The notes below the pieces were generated by a model that was not told where the DNA came from, did not search any database, and worked only from the letters and a program-made list of their open reading frames with translations. From Streptomyces laculatispora (GTDB lineage Bacteria > Actinomycetota > Actinomycetes > Streptomycetales > Streptomycetaceae), in NCBI RefSeq assembly GCF_017353455.1, contig NZ_JAFMPZ010000452.1, positions 1 to 48,285 on the forward strand: a DNA stretch of 48,285 nucleotides. Direction: 5' to 3'. The position numbers and the translations under genes were made by a program. Positions 1-6,836 of this stretch are shown piece by piece (within the stretch, counting starts at the first letter, position 1; every line of letters begins with the position of its first letter).

Positions 1-20
1 CGGGGGCGGGAGCGGCGTGG

Positions 21-60
21 GGCGTACGGGGCGCCGCCTCACGAGGGCACCCCGTACGCC
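21..60. terminator. Hairpin terminator after the ABC exporter permease
   Basis: An 11-bp perfect inverted repeat (GGCGTACGGGG at 21-31, CCCCGTACGCC at 50-60) lies just downstream of the stop codon of the minus-strand permease gene. It has no clear T tract, as is usual in Streptomyces. It probably ends the exporter operon. Confidence 0.55.
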
Positions 61-66
61 GTCGCC

Positions 67-1260
67 TCACGCCGCGTTCAGCGCCACCGTCGGGTGGAGA
101 CGGGAGGCGCGGATCGCCGGATAGAGGCCCGCGACCACGCCGATCAGGAGGGTGGCGGCCAGGCCGCCCGCCAGGGACCAGGGCGGGACGACCGCCGTCC
201 ACCCCTGGGCCTGCGCGAAGCCGTATGTCGCTGCCGCGCCCAGCAGCGCGCCCGCCGCCCCGCCCAGGGCCGACAGGAGCAGCGACTCGGTCAGGAACTG
301 GAGCCGGATCGCGTTGCGGGTCGCGCCCAGCGAGCGGCGCAGGCCGATCTCCTGGCGGCGCTCCAGGACGGAGATGACCATGGTGTTGGCGACGCCGACA
401 CCGCCGACCAGGAGGGCCACCGCGCCCAGGCCGAGCATCAGGGTCGTCAGGCCCTCGTCGGTGGCGGCCTTGGCGGCCAGCGCGTCCGAGGGGCGGGAGA
501 CCTTGACGCCCCCCTCGTTGCCGGGGCTGATGGTGCGGGCCAGGATGGCCCGTACGTCCTCCACCGAGGCGTCCGTGGAGCGCTCGAAGATGGTGGTGGG
601 GTGGCCGTCGAAGCCGAAGTAACGCTCGGCGGCGGGGAATCCGACCATGGCCACCCGGTCCAGGTTGGGTACCAGTTCGAGCGGTTTGAGGATGCCCACG
701 ACGACCACGCGCGTGTCGTTCATCATGATCGTCTCGCCGGTGCGGGTGATTCCGAGGCGGTCCGCCGCCACCGCGCCGAGGACCGTCGTCGGGAGGCGTT
801 CGCCGACCGGACTCAGCCAGACGCCCTGGTCGACCTCGCCGCCGAGCGCGGACAGCAGGTCGATGCGGGCCGCCTGGGTGGTGACGCCGGCGGTGCGCTC
901 CTCGGGGACCACGTCGCTGCGGCGGATGCGGGCGTCGACGTCGGCGGTGGCCGTGGCGTGCTGGACCGGGCCGACACGCTCGACCATCGCGACCGCGTTC
1001 TTGGGGAGTTTGATCGGCTGCCCCATGGCGTCCTCGCCCGCCTCGGCGGTGAGGAGGTTGGTGCCGAGGCGGTCGAGCTGGGCCATCAGGTCCGCGCGGC
1101 TCGACTCGGACAGGCCGACGACCGCGACCATGGTCGCGATACCGATGGCGATGCCGAGCGCCGAGAGCACCACGCGCGCGCGGCGCGCGCGAAGGCCGAC
1201 CGCACCGACGCGGAGGATGTCGCGGGGGGAGAGACGGGAGGGCTTGAGGCCGTTCTTCAT
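67..1260 (-). CDS. MacB/FtsX-type ABC transporter permease
   Basis: Membrane subunit of a MacB-like ABC exporter, 397 aa. One N-terminal membrane helix (about residues 30-50) is followed by an extracytoplasmic MacB core region (about 55-260). The C-terminal FtsX domain has three helices (about 272-395), with the family-typical VLERRQEIGLRRSLGATR segment on the cytoplasmic loop. Its ATG overlaps the stop of the upstream ATPase gene by 4 bp (ATGA), so the two are translationally coupled. With the adaptor and lipoprotein genes further upstream it forms a four-gene exporter operon. Family knowledge suggests export of a peptide, lipid or drug by a mechanotransmission mechanism. The substrate cannot be told from sequence. 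The adjacent divergent two-component system is the likely regulator (inference). Confidence 0.9.
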   Translation of the reverse strand: MKNGLKPSRLSPRDILRVGAVGLRARRARVVLSALGIAIGIATMVAVVGLSESSRADLMAQLDRLGTNLLTAEAGEDAMGQPIKLPKNAVAMVERVGPVQHATATADVDARIRRSDVVPEERTAGVTTQAARIDLLSALGGEVDQGVWLSPVGERLPTTVLGAVAADRLGITRTGETIMMNDTRVVVVGILKPLELVPNLDRVAMVGFPAAERYFGFDGHPTTIFERSTDASVEDVRAILARTISPGNEGGVKVSRPSDALAAKAATDEGLTTLMLGLGAVALLVGGVGVANTMVISVLERRQEIGLRRSLGATRNAIRLQFLTESLLLSALGGAAGALLGAAATYGFAQAQGWTAVVPPWSLAGGLAATLLIGVVAGLYPAIRASRLHPTVALNAA

Positions 1261-1976
1261 GAACCGACCTCTTCCGTACGGGAGGCGGAGCGCGCGCCGG
1301 AACGCGAGTCCGAGACGATCTCCCCGTCCTTGAAGCGGACCCGGCGCGGCAGCGAGTCCGCGATCTCGTTGTCGTGGGTGATCACGCAGATGGTGGTGCC
1401 GGACGCGTTCAGCTCGTGCAGCAGCTCCATGACGATCTTGCCGGACGCGGTGTCCAGCGCCCCGGTCGGTTCGTCCGCCAGCAGCAGCCGGGGATCTCCC
1501 ACCAGGGCGCGGGCGATGGCCACACGCTGCTTCTCACCGCCGGACAGCTCGTTCGGCGTGTGCGAGTAGCGGTGGTCCAGTCGAACCCTGGCGAGCGCTT
1601 CCCGCGCACGCGTGCGCCGTTCCTTCAGCGGTACGCCCGCGTACAGCAGCCCGTCGGCGACGTTGTCCACCGCGTCGCGCCCCGCCGCCAGGTGGAAGTG
1701 CTGGAACACGAAGCCGATGTGGCGGGCGCGCAGTGCGGAGAGCCGGGAGTCGGAGAGCTCGGACACGTCGTACCCGGCGACCCGGACGGTGCCCGTGGTG
1801 GGCTTGTCGAGGGTGCCCATGACGTTGAGCATCGTGGACTTGCCGGAGCCGGACGGGCCGACGACGGCGAGCAGTTCGCCCTCTTCGACGGTGAGGTTCA
1901 CTCTGCGCAGGGCGTGGACGCCGCCGGGGTAGGACTTGGTGGCGTCCCGCAGTTCGATCACCGGGGCCGACGTCAT
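1257..1976 (-). CDS. ABC transporter ATP-binding protein (MacB/LolD type)
   Basis: Cytoplasmic ATPase of the exporter, 239 aa, a normal length for the MacB/LolD group. Visible motifs are Walker A GPSGSGKST (40-48), Q-loop Gln92, signature LSGGE (144-148), Walker B LLLADEP with catalytic Glu (164-170), D-loop ALD, and the switch His201 in ITHD. The start overlaps the stop of the adaptor gene upstream (ATGA) and the stop overlaps the permease start, so the genes are co-translated. It should energise the FtsX-type permease encoded next to it. Substrate unknown. Confidence 0.93.
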   Translation of the reverse strand: MTSAPVIELRDATKSYPGGVHALRRVNLTVEEGELLAVVGPSGSGKSTMLNVMGTLDKPTTGTVRVAGYDVSELSDSRLSALRARHIGFVFQHFHLAAGRDAVDNVADGLLYAGVPLKERRTRAREALARVRLDHRYSHTPNELSGGEKQRVAIARALVGDPRLLLADEPTGALDTASGKIVMELLHELNASGTTICVITHDNEIADSLPRRVRFKDGEIVSDSRSGARSASRTEEVGS

Positions 1977-3055
1977 GACTTCGCCACTCCGACCTTCAGG
2001 CCCTCGCGCACATCAGGGCCGCTGACCTCGATCTGCCCGTCGGCGGTCATGCCCGTCTCCACCCGCACCATCTTCGAGGTGGCGCCCTGGACGACTTGGA
2101 GGCCGTAGCCGCCGTTCTCGCCGCGCAGGGCGACGACCGCCTCGACGGGGACCGCGAGGACCCCCTTGCGCGCCTCGCTGACGAACTTCACGCTCGCGGA
2201 CGCCTTGGCGTCCTCGCCGGACGCGGCGCTCACTCCGCCGTCCAGGACGACCTCGACGGTGATGCCGTTCTGCGCGGCATCGCTCTCCCCGGCGGACGCC
2301 TCGGGGCGCACCGTCCGGGCCACCTTGCCGGTCGCCGTCTTCCCGCTCGGGAGGGTGACCTCGACCTTGGTGCCCCGGGAGGTGAGCGCGCCGTCGCCCT
2401 GGTCGAGCTGCGCGCGGACGACCGGCTTGGTCGAGGCGACCGTCAGCACGGCCGTGTCCGGGCCGACCTGGTCGGCGAGCGCCGCGTCAGCGGTGACGAC
2501 CTTGACCCGGTCGGGCTGGAAGACGACATCTCCCCTGCCGACCATGCCGGTGGTCTCACGGTTCAGCGACTTCTGCCACTGCTTGACGGCGGCCTCGGTG
2601 TCCTCGTCGTACTGCGTGTCGACGTACAGATGCGCCCCGTACCCCAGGTCGCGCAGATTGCGCTCCAGCTGGAGTACGTCGCTGCCCCGGTCGCCCACCT
2701 TCATCTCGCGGAACATCGGGACCGGGCCGTAGAGGAGGGTGACGGGCTTGTCGTTCAGCTCGTACAGTGCCTGCCCCATGGTCAGCGTCTCCCCTTCGGA
2801 AGCGGCCACCGTGACGGTGCCCTCGACGGCGGACTTGACGGCGCGGCGCTGCGCGAAGTCGAGCTTTCCGTCGACCGTCTTGGACTGCACGAGGTCGGTG
2901 CGTACGACGGTCGCGGTGGCGGGCGGCAGGTCGCCGCCCTTCCCGGAGGCGCCCGCGTCGCCGCCATCGCCGTCGCCGAGGAACAGGACTCCCCCGGTGA
3001 CGGCGGCGGCGACGGTCACCGCGCCGAGCGCGAGGAAGGCGGTGCGTCGCTTCAC
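1973..3055 (-). CDS. Efflux adaptor with peptidoglycan-binding domain
   Basis: Membrane-fusion (HlyD/MacA-like) protein, about 360 aa. I take the GTG at 3055 because it overlaps the upstream stop as GTGA. A longer frame reaches 3094 but would run back into the upstream gene. An N-terminal anchor (about residues 5-28) is followed by an Asp/Gly-rich linker. After that come a biotinyl-lipoyl-like region (GTVTVAASEGETLTMGQALY) and a PG_binding_1 module (about 110-165, GDRGSDVLQLERNLRDLGYG). The end is a beta-barrel-like region. In Gram-positives such adaptors sit outside the membrane and link the MacB-type permease to the wall. Its position directly before the ATPase and permease supports this. 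Confidence 0.85.
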   Translation of the reverse strand: MKRRTAFLALGAVTVAAAVTGGVLFLGDGDGGDAGASGKGGDLPPATATVVRTDLVQSKTVDGKLDFAQRRAVKSAVEGTVTVAASEGETLTMGQALYELNDKPVTLLYGPVPMFREMKVGDRGSDVLQLERNLRDLGYGAHLYVDTQYDEDTEAAVKQWQKSLNRETTGMVGRGDVVFQPDRVKVVTADAALADQVGPDTAVLTVASTKPVVRAQLDQGDGALTSRGTKVEVTLPSGKTATGKVARTVRPEASAGESDAAQNGITVEVVLDGGVSAASGEDAKASASVKFVSEARKGVLAVPVEAVVALRGENGGYGLQVVQGATSKMVRVETGMTADGQIEVSGPDVREGLKVGVAKS

Positions 3056-3705
3056 TGCATGCCGTCCAGACCGTCGAGCAGCTTCGACTTGCACGCCTCG
3101 CGGGCCTGCTTGTACGACGGCGACTCCGGGTCGATGGACGGGGACCCCGGGTTCGGGTCGCCGCCGGGAATCGCGTTACCGCCACTCATGGTCGGGTTGG
3201 TGAACTTGGAGACGCCGTTGTCCCGCATGCACTTGGCGTGCGCAAGCATCGACTCGTAGTCCTTCTGCTGGTCGCGCTTGGGCTCGGCCGTCATGGCGGC
3301 CTGCAACTCGGTGACGCAGGCACCGTCCTTGCCGCCCTTGATGCCCTCGTTGCGGCCGGGCTGGGAGCCGATCTCGTTGACCTTCGTCCAGTCGAGGTGC
3401 CCGCTGAGCTTGGGGTCGGGGAAGTCCTTGTAGCCGCCCTTGACGCGCATGCACTGGACGTACTTCATCTGGGCGTCGTAGAAGGCGCTCTTGCCCGCGG
3501 GCTGGGTGCTCGGCTTTTTCTCGCCCTTCGCGACGCTCGCGGTCGGCGCGTCCGGTACGTCGGCGATCACGTCGTCCTTCTTCGCATCGCCGGTGCTGTC
3601 GTCACCGGCGCCGCAGGCGGCGGAGAAGGCGAGTAGGGGCACGGCCACGAGGGTGGCCATGCGCAGCCGGGCGGTGGTTCGGGGGTTCGTCCTGAGGAAG
3701 CTCAT
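3052..3705 (-). CDS. Secreted lipoprotein of the exporter operon
   Basis: Predicted lipoprotein of about 217 aa. The chosen ATG at 3705 gives a basic N-terminus (FLRTNPRTTARLR), a short hydrophobic stretch and the lipobox FSAAC followed by Gly. Further in-frame starts exist upstream (3744, 3861) and downstream (3660), so the start is not certain. The mature part is polar and contains repeated Lys/Cys motifs of the type Q-C-M-R (YVQCMRVKG, HAKCMRDNG), which suggests two related helical segments. The family is common in Streptomyces exporter operons but has no assigned role. The stop overlaps the adaptor start. It may capture the substrate or sense envelope stress (inference). Confidence 0.75.
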   Translation of the reverse strand: MSFLRTNPRTTARLRMATLVAVPLLAFSAACGAGDDSTGDAKKDDVIADVPDAPTASVAKGEKKPSTQPAGKSAFYDAQMKYVQCMRVKGGYKDFPDPKLSGHLDWTKVNEIGSQPGRNEGIKGGKDGACVTELQAAMTAEPKRDQQKDYESMLAHAKCMRDNGVSKFTNPTMSGGNAIPGGDPNPGSPSIDPESPSYKQAREACKSKLLDGLDGMQ

Positions 3706-3841
3706 GCGCTGCACGTTCGCCGCCACAGATGATGGCCCGTCCATGACCACATGATGGGAACGTAACAATGCCCCCGACCTGCGCGTCCACCCCCAGCCCG
3801 GAGTAGGCGGAAACGGTCCCGGCATGCTCATAATCGGTCCC
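3706..3841. promoter_or_regulatory. Divergent promoter region between exporter and two-component operons
   Basis: These 136 bp separate the minus-strand exporter operon from the plus-strand regulator operon, so both promoters must lie here. I see no convincing -35/-10 pair and no strong inverted repeat. The regulator ATG at 3842 has no good Shine-Dalgarno, so a leaderless or near-leaderless transcript is possible. Confidence 0.4.
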
Positions 3842-4534
3842 ATGCCGCATGTACTGCTCATCGAGGACGACGCCTCCGTACGGGACGGAATGGAGCTCGT
3901 GCTGCGCCGTCACGGGTACGGCGTGGACACCGCCGCCACCGGCGAGCAGGCCCTTGCCCTGCTGGCCGGGGAGCGGGGCGCGCGGGTCGAACTGGCCGTA
4001 CTGGACCTGATGCTGCCCGGCATGGACGGCTTCGAGGTGTGCCGTCGCATCCGCGCCCGCTCGACGACCCTGCCGGTCATCATGCTGACCGCGCGCGGCG
4101 ACGACTCGGACATCGTGACCGGCCTGGAGGCGGGCGCGGACGACTACGTCGTCAAGCCCGTCACCGCGCCCGTCCTGGAGGCCCGCATCCGGGCCGCCCT
4201 GCGCCGTGCGGAACCGTCCGCACGACAGCGTTCGGACGCCGATCTCGCCGGGCTGGTGATCGACCGCGCCGGGCTGACCGTCACCAAGAACGGCACACCG
4301 GTCGCGCTGCCGCCCACCGAACTGCGGCTGCTGCTGGAACTGTCGGCCTCCCCCGGCCGGGTCTTCAGCCGCGAGCAGCTCCTCGAATCCGTCTGGGACC
4401 ACACCTACCTGGGCGACTCCCGGCTGGTGGACGCGGCGGTCGGCCGGCTGCGGGCCAGGCTCGAGGACATACCGGCGAAGCCGCGGTACGTACAGACCGT
4501 GCGGGGCTTCGGCTACCGCTTCGGGCCACTGTGA
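3842..4534 (+). CDS. OmpR-family response regulator
   Basis: DNA-binding response regulator of 230 aa. I prefer the ATG at 3842 (PHVLLIEDD) over the one at 3824 because it places the receiver domain at the usual position. Receiver: acidic pair D9/D10, phosphoacceptor D55 in LDLMLPG, T83, and K105 in DDYVVKP. A winged-helix DNA-binding domain of the OmpR type follows (TELRLLLELSASPGRVFSREQLL ... VRGFGYRF). The stop overlaps the kinase start as GTGA. Its closest resemblance by eye is to AfsQ1/CseB-type Streptomyces regulators, but I do not assign it to either. It probably controls the divergent exporter operon. Confidence 0.93.
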   Translation: MPHVLLIEDDASVRDGMELVLRRHGYGVDTAATGEQALALLAGERGARVELAVLDLMLPGMDGFEVCRRIRARSTTLPVIMLTARGDDSDIVTGLEAGADDYVVKPVTAPVLEARIRAALRRAEPSARQRSDADLAGLVIDRAGLTVTKNGTPVALPPTELRLLLELSASPGRVFSREQLLESVWDHTYLGDSRLVDAAVGRLRARLEDIPAKPRYVQTVRGFGYRFGPL

Positions 4535-6078
4535 ACCGTACCGACGAGGGCAAGCACGGCGTCGCCCCGAAGAGGCGCTCTTGGCGGCTCGTCGGCGGGC
4601 TGCGTGTCCGGCTCGTCGTCACCTTCGTCGTCGTCGCCCTGATCAGCGCGGTGACCTCGACCGCCCTCGCCTACCGGGACGCCCGCACCGCCGTCCTCCA
4701 GCGCACCCAGAACGCGGCCGTGAACGACCTCCGGCAGCGGGTCACCGCGGTCGCCGCCGACTTCGACGTACCACCCGACCAGCAGTCGCTGTCCCGGTTC
4801 GCGGCGAAGGTCTCGGACGGCATCGGCGGGAAGATCGTGGTCGCCCGCTACCAGGACCTCACCGCGGTCTCCGACTCGTACGCCGAGACGGAGGGCCGGA
4901 TCACCACCGAGCTGCGCGCCGCCGTCATGACCGGCGACGACGCCAAGTTCCAGCGGGTGCAGTGGCGGGGCGAGCCCTACCTGGTCGTCGGCACGCCTGT
5001 CACGTTCGCCGACGGGGACCACCGCACCTCCGGCCTGGACGTCTTCGCGATCACCGATCTGCGGGCCGAACGCGACGACACCGCCGCCCTGCTGGACTCC
5101 GTACGCACAGGCACCGTGCCGGTGGTGCTGCTGGCCGCCGTCCTGGCGCTGCTGGCCGCGGGGACGGTCCTTCGTCCGGTACGGAAGCTGGGCCGGGCCA
5201 CCCGCGAGCTCGCGGCCGGAGACCTCGGCAGCCGGGTCGCCGTCACCGGGCACGACGAACTCGCCGACCTGGCGACGACGTTCAACGAGACCGCCGACGC
5301 GCTCCAGGCTTCCGACGCGGAACTGCGCGAGCAGGAGGCGAAGGCACGCCGCTTCGTGGCGGACGTGTCGCACGAACTGCGCACGCCCCTCGCGGCGATG
5401 ACGATGGTGGCGACCGTCCTGGAGGAGGACGCCGACCAGCTGCCGCCGGACGCGGCGCGGGCGGCCCGTACCGTCGGCGCGGAGACGGCGCGGCTGTCCC
5501 GGCTGGTCGAGGACCTGATGGAGATCTCCCGCTTCGACGCCAGGACGGTACGGCTGAACGCGGCCGAGACGGACCTCGCCGACACCGTACGGGCGTCGCT
5601 GGCGCTGCGCGGGTGGACGGACCGAGTGCGGACACACCTCGACGAGGGCGTACGGGCGGTGGTCGACCGGCGCCGCATCGACGTGATCGTCGCGAACCTC
5701 GTGGGCAACGCGCTGCGGCACGGAGCCCCGCCGGTCACCGTGACCCTCGGGACGGCCCACGCGGCGGACGGGGAGTGGGTGACGCTGGAGGTCTCCGACC
5801 GCGGTCCCGGGCTGCCGCCGGGGGCTCGGGAGCGGGTCTTCGACCGGTTCTACAAGGCGGACGCGGCCCGCACGCGTGGCACGGCCGACGACAGCGGACA
5901 GGGCAGCGGCCTCGGTACGGCGATCGCACTGGAGAACGCACGGCTGCACGGCGGCACGATCGACGTGGCCGACGTGGCCGACGTGGCCGACGTGGCCGAC
6001 GTGGCCGATGGGCCGCAGCACGGCGCGGTGTTCACGCTGCGGCTGCCCCTGCGGCGTACAGGAGAGGGCACGGAGTGA
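4531..6078 (+). CDS. HAMP-domain sensor histidine kinase with a (DVA)5 insert
   Basis: Sensor kinase of 515 aa, starting at the GTG that overlaps the regulator stop. Helix 1 is at about 27-48, then an extracytoplasmic sensor loop (about 49-193), helix 2 (about 195-214) and HAMP (about 215-265). The H-box FVADVSHELRTPL holds phospho-His281. The N-box is VANLVGNALRHG, the G1 box SDRGPGLP, the F box DRFYKAD and the G2 box GSGLGTAIA. Right after G2, five tandem Asp-Val-Ala units (residues 478-492) are encoded by an exact 9-bp repeat. This lies in a strand or loop of the ATP-binding domain that is normally short. The 3' end overlaps the lipoprotein gene by 4 bp, so regulator, kinase and lipoprotein form one operon. 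Confidence 0.92.
   Translation: MNRTDEGKHGVAPKRRSWRLVGGLRVRLVVTFVVVALISAVTSTALAYRDARTAVLQRTQNAAVNDLRQRVTAVAADFDVPPDQQSLSRFAAKVSDGIGGKIVVARYQDLTAVSDSYAETEGRITTELRAAVMTGDDAKFQRVQWRGEPYLVVGTPVTFADGDHRTSGLDVFAITDLRAERDDTAALLDSVRTGTVPVVLLAAVLALLAAGTVLRPVRKLGRATRELAAGDLGSRVAVTGHDELADLATTFNETADALQASDAELREQEAKARRFVADVSHELRTPLAAMTMVATVLEEDADQLPPDAARAARTVGAETARLSRLVEDLMEISRFDARTVRLNAAETDLADTVRASLALRGWTDRVRTHLDEGVRAVVDRRRIDVIVANLVGNALRHGAPPVTVTLGTAHAADGEWVTLEVSDRGPGLPPGARERVFDRFYKADAARTRGTADDSGQGSGLGTAIALENARLHGGTIDVADVADVADVADVADGPQHGAVFTLRLPLRRTGEGTE
5962..6006 (+). repeat. Five exact 9-bp tandem repeats inside the kinase gene
   Basis: GACGTGGCC is repeated five times without a mismatch and encodes (Asp-Val-Ala)5. 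Because the unit is 9 bp, slippage changes protein length without breaking the frame. Confidence 0.97.
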
Positions 6079-6572
6079 AGAAGGTCAGGCAGGGGCTCGT
6101 GGGCGTAGCGCTGGGGATCGCCCTCATGGGCTGCGGCGTCCAGCCGACCGGAGTGATAGGCGCGGGCGAGCCCGCGTCCGGGCTGACGCGCGGGGCGCGG
6201 CTGTACTTCGCGTCCGCCGGCGGACTGCGCGGGGTGCCCGTGCTCGACAGGGAGATCAAGAACCTCGACGCGGTGGTGAAGCTGCTCCTCGAGGGACCGC
6301 CGCCCGCCGAGCAGGCCGACCGGCTCACCTCTTTCGTCCAGATCCCCGGCTTCTCGGTGACCGGAACGGGCGCCCACGTCACGGTGCACCTCTACGGCGC
6401 CTATCCGGAGACGGGGCGCGACCAGGGAACGGGGCAGCTGGTCTGCACGCTGGCGCGCACCCAGTCCGTACTCGAACCGAAGGTCAGGACCGACGACGTC
6501 GAGGTCACCCTGCGGCCGTCCGAGGGCGCCGTGCTGGGCCCCTACCGGTGTGCGGAGTTCCTCAACGGCTGA
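6075..6572 (+). CDS. Lipoprotein co-expressed with the two-component system
   Basis: Predicted lipoprotein of 165 aa. The GTG start overlaps the kinase stop (GTGA) and is preceded by a purine-rich GGAGAGGG. Signal: KKVRQ basic end, hydrophobic core, lipobox ALMGC with Cys20. The mature domain (LYFASAGGLRGVPV ... DAVVKLLLEGPP ... GTGAHVTVHLYG ... VCTLARTQSV) resembles the GerMN-type fold found in LpqB-like lipoproteins that accompany kinases. I infer this from the pattern of the ligand-fold motifs, not from a search. As a membrane-anchored partner it may tune the sensor domain of the kinase. Confidence 0.8.
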   Translation: MKKVRQGLVGVALGIALMGCGVQPTGVIGAGEPASGLTRGARLYFASAGGLRGVPVLDREIKNLDAVVKLLLEGPPPAEQADRLTSFVQIPGFSVTGTGAHVTVHLYGAYPETGRDQGTGQLVCTLARTQSVLEPKVRTDDVEVTLRPSEGAVLGPYRCAEFLNG

Positions 6573-6786
6573 AGTGGGCTCGGAGACTGCGGGCCGACGG
6601 CGTGCCGGAGACGGAGTGGACGGCGCCCTGCTCGGCCGGGTGTCACGGTGGGCTGCGGGTACCTGACTCGGCCGTCCTGGGCGCGGCGGCTGTGGCGGCG
6701 TACGGGAAACGGGCCCGGCCGGTCCGTCTGCCCTTCCGGGGCGAGGTGGTCCGGGCGGACCCGCCGGAACCGGAGCCGGACGCGAA

Positions 6787-6824
6787 GACGGCCACTCGGG
6801 ACCCCGTGGTCCCGAGTGGCCGTC
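6787..6824. terminator. Bidirectional terminator, 17-bp perfect stem
   Basis: GACGGCCACTCGGGACC at 6787-6803 pairs perfectly with 6808-6824 across a 4-nt loop. It lies between two convergent genes, the lipoprotein (plus) and the FG-GAP protein (minus), and should stop transcription from both sides. Confidence 0.85.
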
Positions 6825-6836
6825 GGATCCGCGCCG

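Noticed and set aside
5962..6006. CRISPR-like repeat array
   Set aside because: Units are contiguous 9-bp coding repeats without spacers. No CRISPR array or cas gene was seen in the window.
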